Below, piece after piece: positions 35,280 to 44,264 of a DNA stretch of 64,000 bases. The notes beneath the pieces are model-generated. The model ran no database searches, had not been told where the DNA came from, and worked only from the letters and a program-made list of their open reading frames with translations. The translations under genes were made by a program, and so were the position numbers. Each line of letters starts with the position of its first letter. The stretch's first letter is position 1. Source of the DNA: Angustibacter luteus (GTDB lineage: Bacteria > Actinomycetota > Actinomycetes > Actinomycetales > Angustibacteraceae); the NCBI RefSeq assembly GCF_039541115.1, contig NZ_BAABFP010000004.1:504335-568334 (forward strand), written 5' to 3'.

Positions 35280-36491
35280 GTGAGCAGCCACGACGCGAGC
35301 AGCCAGCAGAGCTTCAGCCGGTGGTGGGCCGAGCTCGACCCGATCGGTCGTTCGCCGTCGGGCGGGTACCGGCGCTTCGCCTGGACGCGGCAGGACGCGA
35401 CGCTGCGGGAGTGGTTCCGCGGCGCCGCGGGCGGCCTCGGTCTCGATGTCGTCACCGACCGCACGGGCAACGTGTGGGCGTGGTGGGGCGACCCGGACGC
35501 CGATGGCCCGGGCGTGGTGATCGGCAGCCACCTGGACTCGGTGCCGGAGGGTGGCGCGTTCGACGGTCCGCTGGGCGTGGTCTCGTCGCTCGCCGCCGTG
35601 GAAGCGTTGCAGCAGAGCGGCTTCACCCCGCGACACCCGATCGCGGTGGCCTGCTTCGGCGACGAGGAGGGCGCACGGTTCGGCATCGCGTGCGCCGGTT
35701 CCCGGCTGCTCACCGGCGCGCTGGACGCCGACCGGGCGCGCGCGCTGCGCGACGGTGACGGCACCACCATGGCCGAGGCGATGGCCGCGGCCGGGCACGA
35801 CCCGCAGCACGTGGGTCGCGACGACGAGACCCTGCGCCGGGTCGGCATGTTCGTCGAGCTGCACGTCGAGCAGGGGCGTGGCCTGGTGGACGTCGACTCC
35901 GCCGTCGGCGTGGGCAGCGCGATCTGGCCGCACGGCCGGTGGCGCTTCGACCTCGCCGGACGCGCCGACCACGCGGGCACCACGCGCCTGGCCGACCGCA
36001 CCGACCCGATGCTCGACCTCGCCGCGCTGATCCAGGCCGCGCGGGCCGCAGCCGAGCGCTACGACGCCGTGGCCACCGTCGGCAAGGTGAGCGTGAACCC
36101 CAACGGGGTCAACGCGATCCCGTCGTCGGTCTCCGCCTGGCTGGACGCCCGCGGCCCCGACGAGTCCGACGTCCGCTCCCTGGTTGCCGACCTGTCCGAC
36201 GCGTACGGGCGTCCGGACGAGGAGTCGTGGACGCCGCGCACGCCGTTCCACCCGACCCTGTCCGCGAACGTGGTGCACGCCCTGGAGGAGCTCGGCGAGC
36301 CAGTCCCGGTGCTGGAGACGGGGGCGGGTCACGACGCCGGCGTGCTCAGCCAGACGGGCATCCCGACGTCCATGCTCTACGTCCGCAACCCCACGGGCGT
36401 CTCGCACTCCCCGCTCGAGCACGCCGAGGTCGACGACTGCCTGGCCGGGGTCGACGCGCTGACCCACGTGGTGCGAAGGCTGGCGCAGTGA
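35280..36491 (+). CDS. M20-family amidohydrolase (allantoate amidohydrolase-like), probable N-formylglutamate deformylase
   Basis: 403 aa. Metal-site motifs GVVIGSHLDSVPEGGAFDGPLGVV and FGDEEGARFGIACAGSRLL, then FVELHVEQGRGLVDVDSAVGV and GRADHAGTTRLADRTDPM (dimerisation/linker), ending RNPTGVSHSPLEHAEVDDC. By family it hydrolyses N-carbamoyl or allantoate-like amides. It lies between hutU and hutF and no hutG is present, so it probably finishes the pathway by releasing glutamate from N-formylglutamate (inference). GTG start with GGGAGG 8 bases upstream; 4-bp overlap with hutF. Confidence 0.88.
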   Translation: MSSHDASSQQSFSRWWAELDPIGRSPSGGYRRFAWTRQDATLREWFRGAAGGLGLDVVTDRTGNVWAWWGDPDADGPGVVIGSHLDSVPEGGAFDGPLGVVSSLAAVEALQQSGFTPRHPIAVACFGDEEGARFGIACAGSRLLTGALDADRARALRDGDGTTMAEAMAAAGHDPQHVGRDDETLRRVGMFVELHVEQGRGLVDVDSAVGVGSAIWPHGRWRFDLAGRADHAGTTRLADRTDPMLDLAALIQAARAAAERYDAVATVGKVSVNPNGVNAIPSSVSAWLDARGPDESDVRSLVADLSDAYGRPDEESWTPRTPFHPTLSANVVHALEELGEPVPVLETGAGHDAGVLSQTGIPTSMLYVRNPTGVSHSPLEHAEVDDCLAGVDALTHVVRRLAQ

Positions 36492-37813
36492 CGGACTGGT
36501 GGTGCGAGCAGGCCTGGCTGGACGACGCGCCCGTCGCGGGCGTCCGGGTGCGCGAGCAGGCGGGCGTCATCACCGCGGTCGAGCGCGGGGTCACCGCGGA
36601 GCCGGGTGACGAGCGGCTGACCGGACTGGTGCTCCCCGGCTTCGCGAACGCGCACTCGCACGCCTTCCACCGGGCCATGCGCGGCCGTACGCACGACGAG
36701 GGCGGCACGTTCTGGACCTGGCGGGAGCGGATGTACGCCGTCGCCGGGCAGCTCGACCCGGACTCCTACCTACGGCTGGCCCGGGCCACCTACGCCGAGA
36801 TGGCCCTGGCCGGGGTGACCTGCGTCGGCGAGTTCCACTACCTGCACCACGGCCCCGGCGGCACGCCGTACGACGACCCCAACGCGATGGCCGAGGCGCT
36901 GCGCGAGGCCGCCCGGGACGCCGGCCTCCGGATCACCCTGCTCGACACCTGCTACCTCGCTGGTGGGCTGACGCCGGAGGGCCACACCCGTCCGGACCCG
37001 GTGCAGCAACGCTTCTCGGACGGGACGTCGTCGCGCTGGGCGGCGCGGGTCGCGGACCTGCGCGCGGACGACGTCCTGCGGGTCGGCACGGCGATCCACT
37101 CCGTGCGGGCGGTGCCGAAGATCGAGCTGGGCGAGGTCGCCGCGGCGTTCCCGGACGCACCGCTGCACGCGCACCTGTCCGAGCAGGTCGGCGAGAACCT
37201 GGCGGCGTTCGCGTTCTACGGGCTCGGCCCGACCGAGCTGATGGCATCGGCCGACGCGCTGGGGCCGCGCAGCACGATGGTGCACGCCACCGTGGCGCCG
37301 CACATGGAGCTGCTCGGCAGCACCGGGACCAACGTGTGCATCTGCCCGACGACCGAGCGAGACCTGGCGGACGGGATCGGTCCGGCCCGGCTGATGGCCG
37401 ACCACGGCAGCCCCCTGTGCCTGGGCAGCGACCAGAACGCGGTCGTCGACCTGCTCGAGGAGGCGCGCGCGCTGGAGATGCACGAGCGGCTGTTCACGTT
37501 GGAGCGCGGGGTGTTCAGCCCCGCCGAACTGGTCGCGGCGCTGACCCACCAGGGGCATGCCGCGCTGGGCTGGCCGGAGGCCGGGCGGATCCAGGTCGGC
37601 GCCCCGGCGGACCTCGTCGCCGTCCGGCTCGACACCGTGCGGACGGCTGGAACCGCTGCGGCGCAAGCGGTCTACGCCGCGACCGCCAGTGACGTGCACG
37701 CGGTGGTGCAGGGCGGCCGGGTCGTCGTCCGCGACGGCGAGCACGTGCTCGGTGACGTCGGACGCCTGCTCGCCGAGGCCATCGAACCGCTGTGGGCGGG
37801 CGAACGTGCATGA
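36488..37813 (+). CDS. hutF: Formimidoylglutamate deiminase
   Basis: 441 aa amidohydrolase. Metal ligands in [18 protein letters not shown], plus [38 protein letters not shown] and [20 protein letters not shown]. It converts N-formimino-glutamate to N-formylglutamate and ammonia. GTG start overlaps the M20 gene by 4 bases. The last five codons and the stop fall in the left arm of a family-B palindrome, so the C-terminus WAGERA is partly repeat-encoded. Confidence 0.93.
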   Translation: MTDWWCEQAWLDDAPVAGVRVREQAGVITAVERGVTAEPGDERLTGLVLPGFANAHSHAFHRAMRGRTHDEGGTFWTWRERMYAVAGQLDPDSYLRLARATYAEMALAGVTCVGEFHYLHHGPGGTPYDDPNAMAEALREAARDAGLRITLLDTCYLAGGLTPEGHTRPDPVQQRFSDGTSSRWAARVADLRADDVLRVGTAIHSVRAVPKIELGEVAAAFPDAPLHAHLSEQVGENLAAFAFYGLGPTELMASADALGPRSTMVHATVAPHMELLGSTGTNVCICPTTERDLADGIGPARLMADHGSPLCLGSDQNAVVDLLEEARALEMHERLFTLERGVFSPAELVAALTHQGHAALGWPEAGRIQVGAPADLVAVRLDTVRTAGTAAAQAVYAATASDVHAVVQGGRVVVRDGEHVLGDVGRLLAEAIEPLWAGERA

Positions 37814-37854
37814 TCACCACAACCAACTCCGCGGTGATCATGCACGTTCGCCCC
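37798..37854. repeat. Dispersed palindrome family B, copy 2
   Basis: Arm GGGCGAACGTGCATGATCACC (first 20 of it at 37798-37817) pairs with GGTGATCATGCACGTTCGCCC at about 37834-37854. It contains the hutF stop codon and ends 20 bases before hutI. Confidence 0.88.
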
Positions 37855-37874
37855 GACGCGAAGAGGGAGGGCGC

Positions 37875-39053
37875 ATGAGCAGCGTGCTGGTCACCGGCAT
37901 CGCCGAGCTGGTCACCAACGACCCGAGCGTGGGCGACGGCAGCCCGCTCGGCCTGGTCGAGCGCGCGGCACTCGTGCTGGACGCCGGACGGGTGGCCTGG
38001 GCCGGCCCGGCCGCGCAGGCACCGATCACCGACACCCACGTCGACCTCGGCGGCCGCGCGGTCGTGCCGGGTTTCGTGGACTCGCACAGCCACCTGGTGT
38101 TCGCCGGTGACCGGGCTCGCGAGTTCGAGGCTCGGATGACCGGCGCCCGCTACGACGGTGGCGGCATCGTCACCACCGTCGCCGCGACCCGGGCGGCCCC
38201 GGACGAGCTGCTGCTGGCTCGCACCCGCGCGCTGGTCGCCGAGATGCGCGCGCAGGGCACCACGACGGTCGAGGTCAAGAGCGGCTACGGCCTCACCGTC
38301 GCCGACGAGGCGCGCAGCCTGCGCATCGCCCGCGAGGTGACCGCCGAGACCACCTTCCTCGGCGCGCACGTGGTGCCCGCTGGCGCCGACCGCGACGAGT
38401 ACGTCGCGCTGGTCACCGGCCGGATGCTCGAGGCCTGCGCGCCGCACGCCCGCTGGGTCGACGTGTTCTGCGAACCGGCCAGCGCGCACGCGTTCGACGG
38501 TGACGAGGCGCGCGCCGTGCTGCAGGCGGGGATCGCGGCCGGGCTGCTGCCCCGGGTGCACGGCAACCAGCTCTCGGCCGGGCCGGGCGTCCAGCTCGCC
38601 GTCGAGGTCGGCGCGGCCAGTGTCGACCACTGCACCTACCTGACCAGCGCGGACGTCGACGCGCTGGCCGCCGCCGCCCCGACGTCGGGCCGCGACGGCA
38701 CCGTCGCGACCCTGCTGCCCGGCGTCGAGTTCTCCACGCGCTCGCCCTACCCGGACGCCCGAGCGCTGGTCGACGCCGGCGTCACGGTCGCGCTGGCCAC
38801 GGACTGCAACCCCGGCACCTGCTACACGTCGTCCATCCCGCTGGTTGTGGCGCTCGCCGTCCGCGAGATGGGGATGTCGCCGGCCGAGGCGCTCTGGTCG
38901 GTGACCGCAGGGGGCGCGCAGGCTCTGCGGCGCGGCGACATCGGGCACCTCGGGGTCGGCGCGAAGGCCGATCTCACCGTGCTCGAGGCGCCGACGTACC
39001 GGCACCTGGCATACCGGCCGGGAGTTCCGATCGCCAAGGTTCTCGACGTCTGA
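37875..39053 (+). CDS. hutI: Imidazolonepropionase
   Basis: 392 aa amidohydrolase. [100 protein letters not shown] and [33 protein letters not shown] are the family blocks. It hydrolyses imidazolonepropionate to N-formiminoglutamate. GGGAGG lies 4 bases before the ATG. Last gene of the set. Confidence 0.95.
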   Translation: MSSVLVTGIAELVTNDPSVGDGSPLGLVERAALVLDAGRVAWAGPAAQAPITDTHVDLGGRAVVPGFVDSHSHLVFAGDRAREFEARMTGARYDGGGIVTTVAATRAAPDELLLARTRALVAEMRAQGTTTVEVKSGYGLTVADEARSLRIAREVTAETTFLGAHVVPAGADRDEYVALVTGRMLEACAPHARWVDVFCEPASAHAFDGDEARAVLQAGIAAGLLPRVHGNQLSAGPGVQLAVEVGAASVDHCTYLTSADVDALAAAAPTSGRDGTVATLLPGVEFSTRSPYPDARALVDAGVTVALATDCNPGTCYTSSIPLVVALAVREMGMSPAEALWSVTAGGAQALRRGDIGHLGVGAKADLTVLEAPTYRHLAYRPGVPIAKVLDV

Positions 39054-39078
39054 GGGCGACGCGCCGATACTGACCGTC

Positions 39079-39978
39079 GTGCGAATCCATCCCACCACCC
39101 CGGGGGAGTACGACGACGTCATCGACCTGTCGCTGCGCTGCTGCCCGCAGTACACCCGCCCGCTCGTGGAGGGCCCGGTCAGGGATCCCTCGCTCAGCGA
39201 GGACCGGACCATGCTCACGGCATCAGCCGACGGGCGAGCGGTCGGCTTCGCGATCCAGCTCCACCTGGTGGGTACCCCAGCCGGCCAGTACGTGACTGTC
39301 GTCGTGGTGGATCCGGATCATCGCGGCCAGGGCCTGGGAGCCCGGCTGCATGCCGCGCTGGCGGACCAGCTGCCAGCGCAGGTCACGGCGGCGATGGCGC
39401 AGGTGGACGACGCGGACGAGCAGGCGCTGGCCGTGGCCCAGCACTGGGGCTACCAGGTGATGCAGCGTTCGATCACCTCACAGCTGGACCTCGTCGACCT
39501 GCCGGCCGTGGAGCTGCCGGAGGGCGTCACGGTGCAACCCAGCCCGAGACTGTCCTTCGACGACGAGGCGGCGGTCGAGGCCATGTACGACGCCAGCCAG
39601 ACGAATCCTGAACGTGAGCACGCCGGGGTGTCCACGCTCGCGACCTTGCGGGCGTACGCCTCGGCCGAGGGCGCGGAACGGCCGGTGGCCGTGGTCGTGC
39701 GCGATCACGGGCGACCGGTGGCGCTGTCGTACGGGATCGTCCACGGCGACGTCGCGCAGGTGGTGTACACCGGCGTCGATCCCGCCCACCGAGGCCGGGC
39801 GCTGGGTGCCCTGGCGAAGGCCTGCCTGCACGCGCAGGCCGCCGCGGTGGGGGCGACGGTCGCGATCACGAACAACGAGGAGCACAACGTCGGGATCCGG
39901 CACGTCAACGACACCCTGGGCTACCGCCGGACCAGCGGTGTGTACTGGCTGCGCAAGGACTTCCCCGTCAGCTCGTGA
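39079..39978 (+). CDS. Tandem GNAT-domain acetyltransferase
   Basis: 299 aa with two GNAT domains. The first contains the acetyl-CoA loop VVVVDPDHRGQGLGARLHAAL; the second contains VVYTGVDPAHRGRALGALAKACLHAQAAAVGATVAITNNEEHNVGIRHVNDTLGYRRTSG, the more canonical copy. Two-domain GNATs of this type include mycothiol synthase-like and antibiotic-modifying enzymes. GTG start 25 bases after hutI. Substrate unknown. Confidence 0.87.
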   Translation: MRIHPTTPGEYDDVIDLSLRCCPQYTRPLVEGPVRDPSLSEDRTMLTASADGRAVGFAIQLHLVGTPAGQYVTVVVVDPDHRGQGLGARLHAALADQLPAQVTAAMAQVDDADEQALAVAQHWGYQVMQRSITSQLDLVDLPAVELPEGVTVQPSPRLSFDDEAAVEAMYDASQTNPEREHAGVSTLATLRAYASAEGAERPVAVVVRDHGRPVALSYGIVHGDVAQVVYTGVDPAHRGRALGALAKACLHAQAAAVGATVAITNNEEHNVGIRHVNDTLGYRRTSGVYWLRKDFPVSS

Positions 39979-40104
39979 CGGGAGCGCGACAGCGACTGGA
40001 TCACCTGTGTGACAGTCCGAGCGCGGCGTCCCCCTGATGCGCTCATCGAGTGCGTCGCCGACCACACTGCCGACCTCCCGCCCGGCCGGCGTGGGGATGA
40101 GAGC

Positions 40105-40698
40105 TCAGAGCGGCCCAAGCTCCAGCTGGACCGTCCGGCCCGAGTACTCCCACACCGCTGCGCGCAGTGCGGACTCACTGATGAGCAAAGGCTGCGAAGG
40201 GCGTGACCACCCGGTGGCGACCCAGCTCGCTACCGGCAGTACCGGCAGTGCCTCAACAAGGAGCTCGGTCGGCGCATCTGCGCGGGGTTGCAGAACGAGC
40301 AGCCGAACGGGATTGCTCGGAGCGTTCACCAGGGCGATGCGTGACACTGCTGGCCAGGGCAGTCGCAGGACCTCCAGACCGTCGTCCACGGTGATACCAG
40401 ATTGGTCCAGGTGGAGAGCGCAGTACGGCCTGCGCGCACGCCAAATGCGACGGGACACCGACGTGATCGGGGCGCCTGCCTTCCACAGCACGTACACCCC
40501 AACGCCGGCGACCCCGGCACCGAGCAGCCCCACCGCGGTGATCCCTTCCTCGCGCGGGGCGCCAAAGGCAACCCAGAGCCCCAGCACGGCCGCGGCAGCA
40601 CCGAAGAGCGGCAGGGTGAGACCTTGGGCCAACAACGTGCGGAGTGCACGACGCTCGGTCACGGGGGCGATGGCGACGCTGAGCGCCTGATCAATCAC
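40105..40698 (-). CDS. Membrane protein with PH-like domain, unknown function
   Basis: 197 aa. Two adjacent hydrophobic segments (GLTLPLFGAAAAVLGLWVAFGA and GITAVGLLGAGVAGVGVYVLWKA) followed by a soluble domain with RRPYCALHLDQSGITVDDGLEVLRLPWPAVSRIALVNA, reminiscent of bacterial PH domains. No known function. GTG start chosen at the beginning of conserved-looking sequence; the longer frame upstream runs over the oppositely oriented next gene. Confidence 0.65.
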   Translation of the reverse strand: MIDQALSVAIAPVTERRALRTLLAQGLTLPLFGAAAAVLGLWVAFGAPREEGITAVGLLGAGVAGVGVYVLWKAGAPITSVSRRIWRARRPYCALHLDQSGITVDDGLEVLRLPWPAVSRIALVNAPSNPVRLLVLQPRADAPTELLVEALPVLPVASWVATGWSRPSQPLLISESALRAAVWEYSGRTVQLELGPL

Positions 40699-40767
40699 GG
40701 CGCAAGCGTAGGGGCTGGGGCGGCCCTCTCGGCGACGGTCGGGCAGGTTCTGCGGGACAGTGTCTGC

Positions 40768-41226
40768 ATGAGCGAGCAGCCGCACTACCGCCGTCCGGGA
40801 TGGTTCACCCGCAACGTCGCGAACAGGCTCGTCGCGGGGCTGACCAGCCTCGGGATCAGCGTGATGGGCAGCCGCGTCCTCGAGGTCCGCGGGCGCAAGA
40901 GCGGCCTCCCGCGCCAGGTCCCGGTCAACCTGCTGAGCCTGGACGGCAGCGAGTACCTGGTGTCCGCCCGGGGCAACGGCGAGTGGGTGCGCAACGTGCG
41001 CGCCGCGGACGGCGCGCTCGTCCTGCTGCTCGGCAAGCGGCGACAGCCGCGGGTCGCCACCGAGGTACCGGACGTCGACAAGGTGCCGATCCTGCGCGCC
41101 TACCTGAAGCGGTGGAAGGCGGAGGTGGGCGCGTTCTTCGACGGCGTCAGCGCGGACTCCACGGACGAGCAGATCGCCGCGATCGCCGCCAAGCACCCGG
41201 TCTTCCTGCTGGCGCCGGCGGCCTAG
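40768..41226 (+). CDS. Deazaflavin-dependent (F420) nitroreductase family protein
   Basis: 152 aa. RNVANRLVAGLTSLGISVMGSRVLEVRGRKSGLPRQVPVNLLSLDGSEYLVSARGNGEWVRNVRAADGALV is the DDN/FDOR-B pattern; GRKSG and GNGEWVRN are the F420-phosphate contacts. F420-dependent reductases of this kind are typical of actinobacteria. Substrate unknown. It starts 69 bases from the divergent membrane-protein start and overlaps the DUF4235 gene by 4 bases. Confidence 0.87.
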   Translation: MSEQPHYRRPGWFTRNVANRLVAGLTSLGISVMGSRVLEVRGRKSGLPRQVPVNLLSLDGSEYLVSARGNGEWVRNVRAADGALVLLLGKRRQPRVATEVPDVDKVPILRAYLKRWKAEVGAFFDGVSADSTDEQIAAIAAKHPVFLLAPAA

Positions 41227-41501
41227 CCGACCTCTTCGAGCTTCGGCGGCAGGTGTCCGGTGGAGTGCCGGTAGTAGGCGGCGGCCTGGCGCGCCGCGAG
41301 CATCCGCGCCACCCCGATCAGGGCCCCGCTCGCCGCGGCCCAGCCGACGGCCTCGGCCCAGCTGGTGTCGGGGTGCTCAGGGTTCGCCGGCGGCTCGCCG
41401 CCGGTGGCCGCCTTCCACCCGGCGTTGAGGATCTTCTTCGCCGCGATGCCGGAGACGATCGCCGCCGCACTGCCCATGATCTTCCAGCTCGCTGCGCCCA
41501 T
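41223..41501 (-). CDS. DUF4235 protein
   Basis: 92 aa. SWKIMGSAAAIVSGIAAKKILNAGWKAATGGEPP and DTSWAEAVGWAAASGALIGVARMLAARQAAAYYRHSTGHLP match the DUF4235 family: two hydrophobic helices, probably a small membrane protein. Function unknown. Confidence 0.85.
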   Translation of the reverse strand: MGAASWKIMGSAAAIVSGIAAKKILNAGWKAATGGEPPANPEHPDTSWAEAVGWAAASGALIGVARMLAARQAAAYYRHSTGHLPPKLEEVG

Positions 41502-41516
41502 GCCCCCCAGCCTGCC

Positions 41517-41675
41517 TCAGAGGAGGCCCGCGAGCCACCCAACGGTTGCGATGACCGGTGGCCCGACCAGCGGCGCGGTGATCGCGACGAGGCCGGCGAC
41601 CACCAGCAGCGCCAGCGCGCGAGCGATCACGGAGGGCCGGCCGGTGCGTGGCCCGCGCATCATCCGCAGCAGCAT
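41517..41675 (-). CDS. Small membrane protein
   Basis: 52 aa: basic N-terminus (MLLRMMRGPRTGRPSVI) and two short hydrophobic stretches (ARALALLVVAGLVAITAPLVG and PVIATVGWLAGLL). It begins 15 bases upstream of DUF4235 on the same strand. Small, but its neat spacing to the next gene supports it. Confidence 0.5.
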   Translation of the reverse strand: MLLRMMRGPRTGRPSVIARALALLVVAGLVAITAPLVGPPVIATVGWLAGLL

Positions 41676-41726
41676 GCGCCGAGTGTGCCACCCGGACCGC
41701 CCCGGGTGTACGTTGAACGGACACGA

Positions 41727-41812
41727 CAGGGGAGCGCCGTAAGGCGCTGAGAGTGCGGTCAGCCCGCAGACCCTCGAACCTGCTCCGGTTAGCACCGGCG
41801 AAGGGAGTCGAG
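41727..41812 (+). promoter_or_regulatory. TPP riboswitch (THI element)
   Basis: Conserved pieces in order: GGGGAGC, GGCGCTGAGAGTGCGG, CGCAGACCCTCGAACCTG, CTCCGGTTAGCACCGGCG and AAGGGAGTCG. It lies 85 bases before ykoE. It senses thiamine pyrophosphate and would shut off the importer operon when the vitamin is plentiful. Confidence 0.95.
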
Positions 41813-41896
41813 CTTCTCGCCGGTCGTCGTCGACCCGTGGCAGCCGCCACGACGCCGGCGGCGCCCGGTCCCCCTCCAACCAGGAGGGATCCACGC

Positions 41897-42703
41897 ATGA
41901 CCGCACCATCGAAGGTGGTCCAGCTCCCGACGTCCGACCGGACGCCGCGCACGCCACCGCGCATCGCCTGGGCCGTCGCCGCGGTCGGGGTCGTCCTCGG
42001 CCTGGCCATCTGGCTGATCGGGTTGCCGGACGACGTCACCTGGTTCGGCAGCACAATGTCCGACCTCTCGCTGCCGGCCGGGCTCATCGTCGCCCTGCTG
42101 TTCGGGTGGATCGGCTTCTCGCTGGCCAGCGCCCGCGCGTCCTGGCGGGTCGTCGACCTCGTCGTCGCGGGCGTTCTCGGCGTGGCGGGTGGCCTGCTGT
42201 TCGCCGTCTGGAACGCCAACTACGCCGTCATCTCCGGCCCGCTCGGCGCCACCCCGGCGATCGCGCTGCTCGGCGGCGCCTGGCTGCTGCCCGGGGTGCT
42301 CGGCGCCCTGGTCATCCGTCGACCCGGCGCGGCGGTCCTGGTCGAGGTCGTCGCGGCCGTCGTCGAGGGGCTGATCGGCAGCCAGTGGGGCTTCACGGTC
42401 GTCTGGTACGGCCTGCTCGAGGGCCTCGGTGCGGAGATCGTCTTCGCGCTGCTGCTCTACCGGCGTTTCGGGCTGCCGACCGCGATGCTGTCGGGTGCCG
42501 TCGCCGGGCTGATCATCGCGCCGGTCGACCTGGTGCTCTCGTACGCCGCGCAGACGGCCGGCTGGAAGCTCGGCTACGTCGTCTGCCTGGTCATCTCGGG
42601 TGCCGTGCTGGCCGGCGTCGGGGCGTGGGCGATCACCCGCGGGCTGGCCCGCACCGGTGCGCTCGCCCCGCTGGCGTCCGGGCGCTCGGCCAGGCGTGTC
42701 TGA
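41897..42703 (+). CDS. ykoE: ECF transporter S component, YkoE family (thiamine/HMP)
   Basis: 268 aa with about six membrane segments (IAWAVAAVGVVLGLAIWLIG, LIVALLFGWIGFSLA, VVDLVVAGVLGVAGGLLFAVWNANYAVIS...). GAEIVFALLLYRRFGLPTAMLSGAVAGL is family-typical. It binds hydroxymethylpyrimidine or thiamine. AGGAGG 9 bases before the ATG; preceded by a TPP riboswitch and followed by the ATPase and T component. Confidence 0.9.
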   Translation: MTAPSKVVQLPTSDRTPRTPPRIAWAVAAVGVVLGLAIWLIGLPDDVTWFGSTMSDLSLPAGLIVALLFGWIGFSLASARASWRVVDLVVAGVLGVAGGLLFAVWNANYAVISGPLGATPAIALLGGAWLLPGVLGALVIRRPGAAVLVEVVAAVVEGLIGSQWGFTVVWYGLLEGLGAEIVFALLLYRRFGLPTAMLSGAVAGLIIAPVDLVLSYAAQTAGWKLGYVVCLVISGAVLAGVGAWAITRGLARTGALAPLASGRSARRV

Positions 42704-42707
42704 GTCG

Positions 42708-44264
42708 ATGACCGCGCGACAGCTGCCGGCCGTGGGCCTTCGGGCCCGCGGCTGGGGCTGGCGGCACGCCGGGCGGTTGGCCTGGGCGGTCCGCGACCTC
42801 GACCTGGACGTCGCCCCCGGCGAGGCCGTGCTGCTGCTCGGGGCGAGCGGGGCCGGCAAGTCGACGTTCCTGGCCGGCTGTGCCGGGTTGCTCGGTGAGC
42901 CCGGCGCGCGCTCGGCCGACGGGGTCGCGGTGCACGAGAACGGCGGCGAGTCCACCGGTTCGCTGACACTCGACGGCGTCCCGGCGGCGACCTCGCGGCT
43001 GTCCGGTGCGGTGCGGGCCGGCCTGCTGCTGCAGGACCCGGACGCGCAGACGGTGCTGGCCCGGTGCGGTGACGACGTCGCGTTCGGGTTGGAGAACCTC
43101 GGCGTGCCGCGCGAGCAGATCTGGCCGCGGGTCGACGAGGCCCTGCGCTCCGTCGGCTTCCGCTACGGCCGCGCGCACCCGACGTCCGACCTGTCCGGCG
43201 GCGAGCGGCAGCGGCTCGCGCTCGCCGGGGTGCTCGCGATGCGCCCGGGACTGCTGCTGCTCGACGAGCCGACGGCGATGCTCGACCCGGACGGCTCGCG
43301 CCTGCTCCGCGACACCGTGCGCGACGTGCTGGCCGTCTCGGGCGCGACCTGCCTGATCGTCGAGCACCGGGTGCAGCAGTGGGTGGACGTCGTCGACCGG
43401 GTCGTCGTCCTCGGCGCGGACGGTGGGCTCGCGGCTGACGGTCCCCCGGACGAGGTGCTCGGTCGGCACGGCGCAGCCCTTGCGGCACAGGGCGTCTGGG
43501 TGCCGGAGCGGTACCTGCCCGCGGCCGGTGTCGGACGTCGCACCCGGTCACCGCGCGACGATCGGCTGGACGGCGCGGCGCTGCTGGCCGCGCAAGGGCT
43601 GGCTGGCGCGCCGCCCGGCGCGGACGCCGTGGTGCGCGACGTCGACCTGACCCTGCACGCCGGTCGGGCGACGGCGCTGGTCGGGCCGAACGGCGCCGGC
43701 AAGACGACGCTCGCCCACGTGCTGGCCGGCCTGACCCGACCCGTGGCGGGTTCGCTCACCGCCGCCCCGGCGTTGGCCCGCGGCCTGTCCGGGCCGCCGC
43801 ACCGCTGGCGGGCCCGCGACCTGGTCACCCGGATCGGCACGGTCTTCCAGGAGCCGCAGCACCAGTTCGTCGCCGCGACGGTGCGCGAGGAGCTCGCAGT
43901 GGGACCGCGGCGGGCGGGTCGGTCCGCGGCCCAGGTGGACGGCCGGGTCGACGAGCTGCTGACCCGACTGCACCTGCGGCACCTGTCGCAGGCCAACCCG
44001 TTCACCCTCAGCGGCGGCGAGCAACGCCGACTGTCGGTGGCGACCGCGCTGGCCACTGGGCCTTCGCTGCTGGTGCTCGACGAGCCGACGTTCGGGCAGG
44101 ACGCGCGGACCTGGGCCGAGCTCGTCGACCTGCTCCGCGAGCTGCTGGACGACGGCACCGGCGTGCTCGCCGTCACCCACGACGAGGCGCTGGTGACCGC
44201 CCTGGCGGACGACGTCCACGAGCTGCCTGGCCCGTTGACGCCCTGGCAGGTGGTGTCCGCATGA
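42708..44264 (+). CDS. Fused ECF transporter ATPase (EcfA-EcfA)
   Basis: 518 aa, two ABC domains in one chain. First: GASGAGKST, LSGGERQRLAL, LLLLDEPTAMLDP. Second: GPNGAGKTT, LSGGEQRRLSV, LVLDEPTFGQD, then a His in VTHDEAL. It powers the YkoE importer. The ATG sits 5 bases after the ykoE stop; an in-frame GTG at 42696 is the alternative start and would overlap it. Confidence 0.92.
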   Translation: MTARQLPAVGLRARGWGWRHAGRLAWAVRDLDLDVAPGEAVLLLGASGAGKSTFLAGCAGLLGEPGARSADGVAVHENGGESTGSLTLDGVPAATSRLSGAVRAGLLLQDPDAQTVLARCGDDVAFGLENLGVPREQIWPRVDEALRSVGFRYGRAHPTSDLSGGERQRLALAGVLAMRPGLLLLDEPTAMLDPDGSRLLRDTVRDVLAVSGATCLIVEHRVQQWVDVVDRVVVLGADGGLAADGPPDEVLGRHGAALAAQGVWVPERYLPAAGVGRRTRSPRDDRLDGAALLAAQGLAGAPPGADAVVRDVDLTLHAGRATALVGPNGAGKTTLAHVLAGLTRPVAGSLTAAPALARGLSGPPHRWRARDLVTRIGTVFQEPQHQFVAATVREELAVGPRRAGRSAAQVDGRVDELLTRLHLRHLSQANPFTLSGGEQRRLSVATALATGPSLLVLDEPTFGQDARTWAELVDLLRELLDDGTGVLAVTHDEALVTALADDVHELPGPLTPWQVVSA

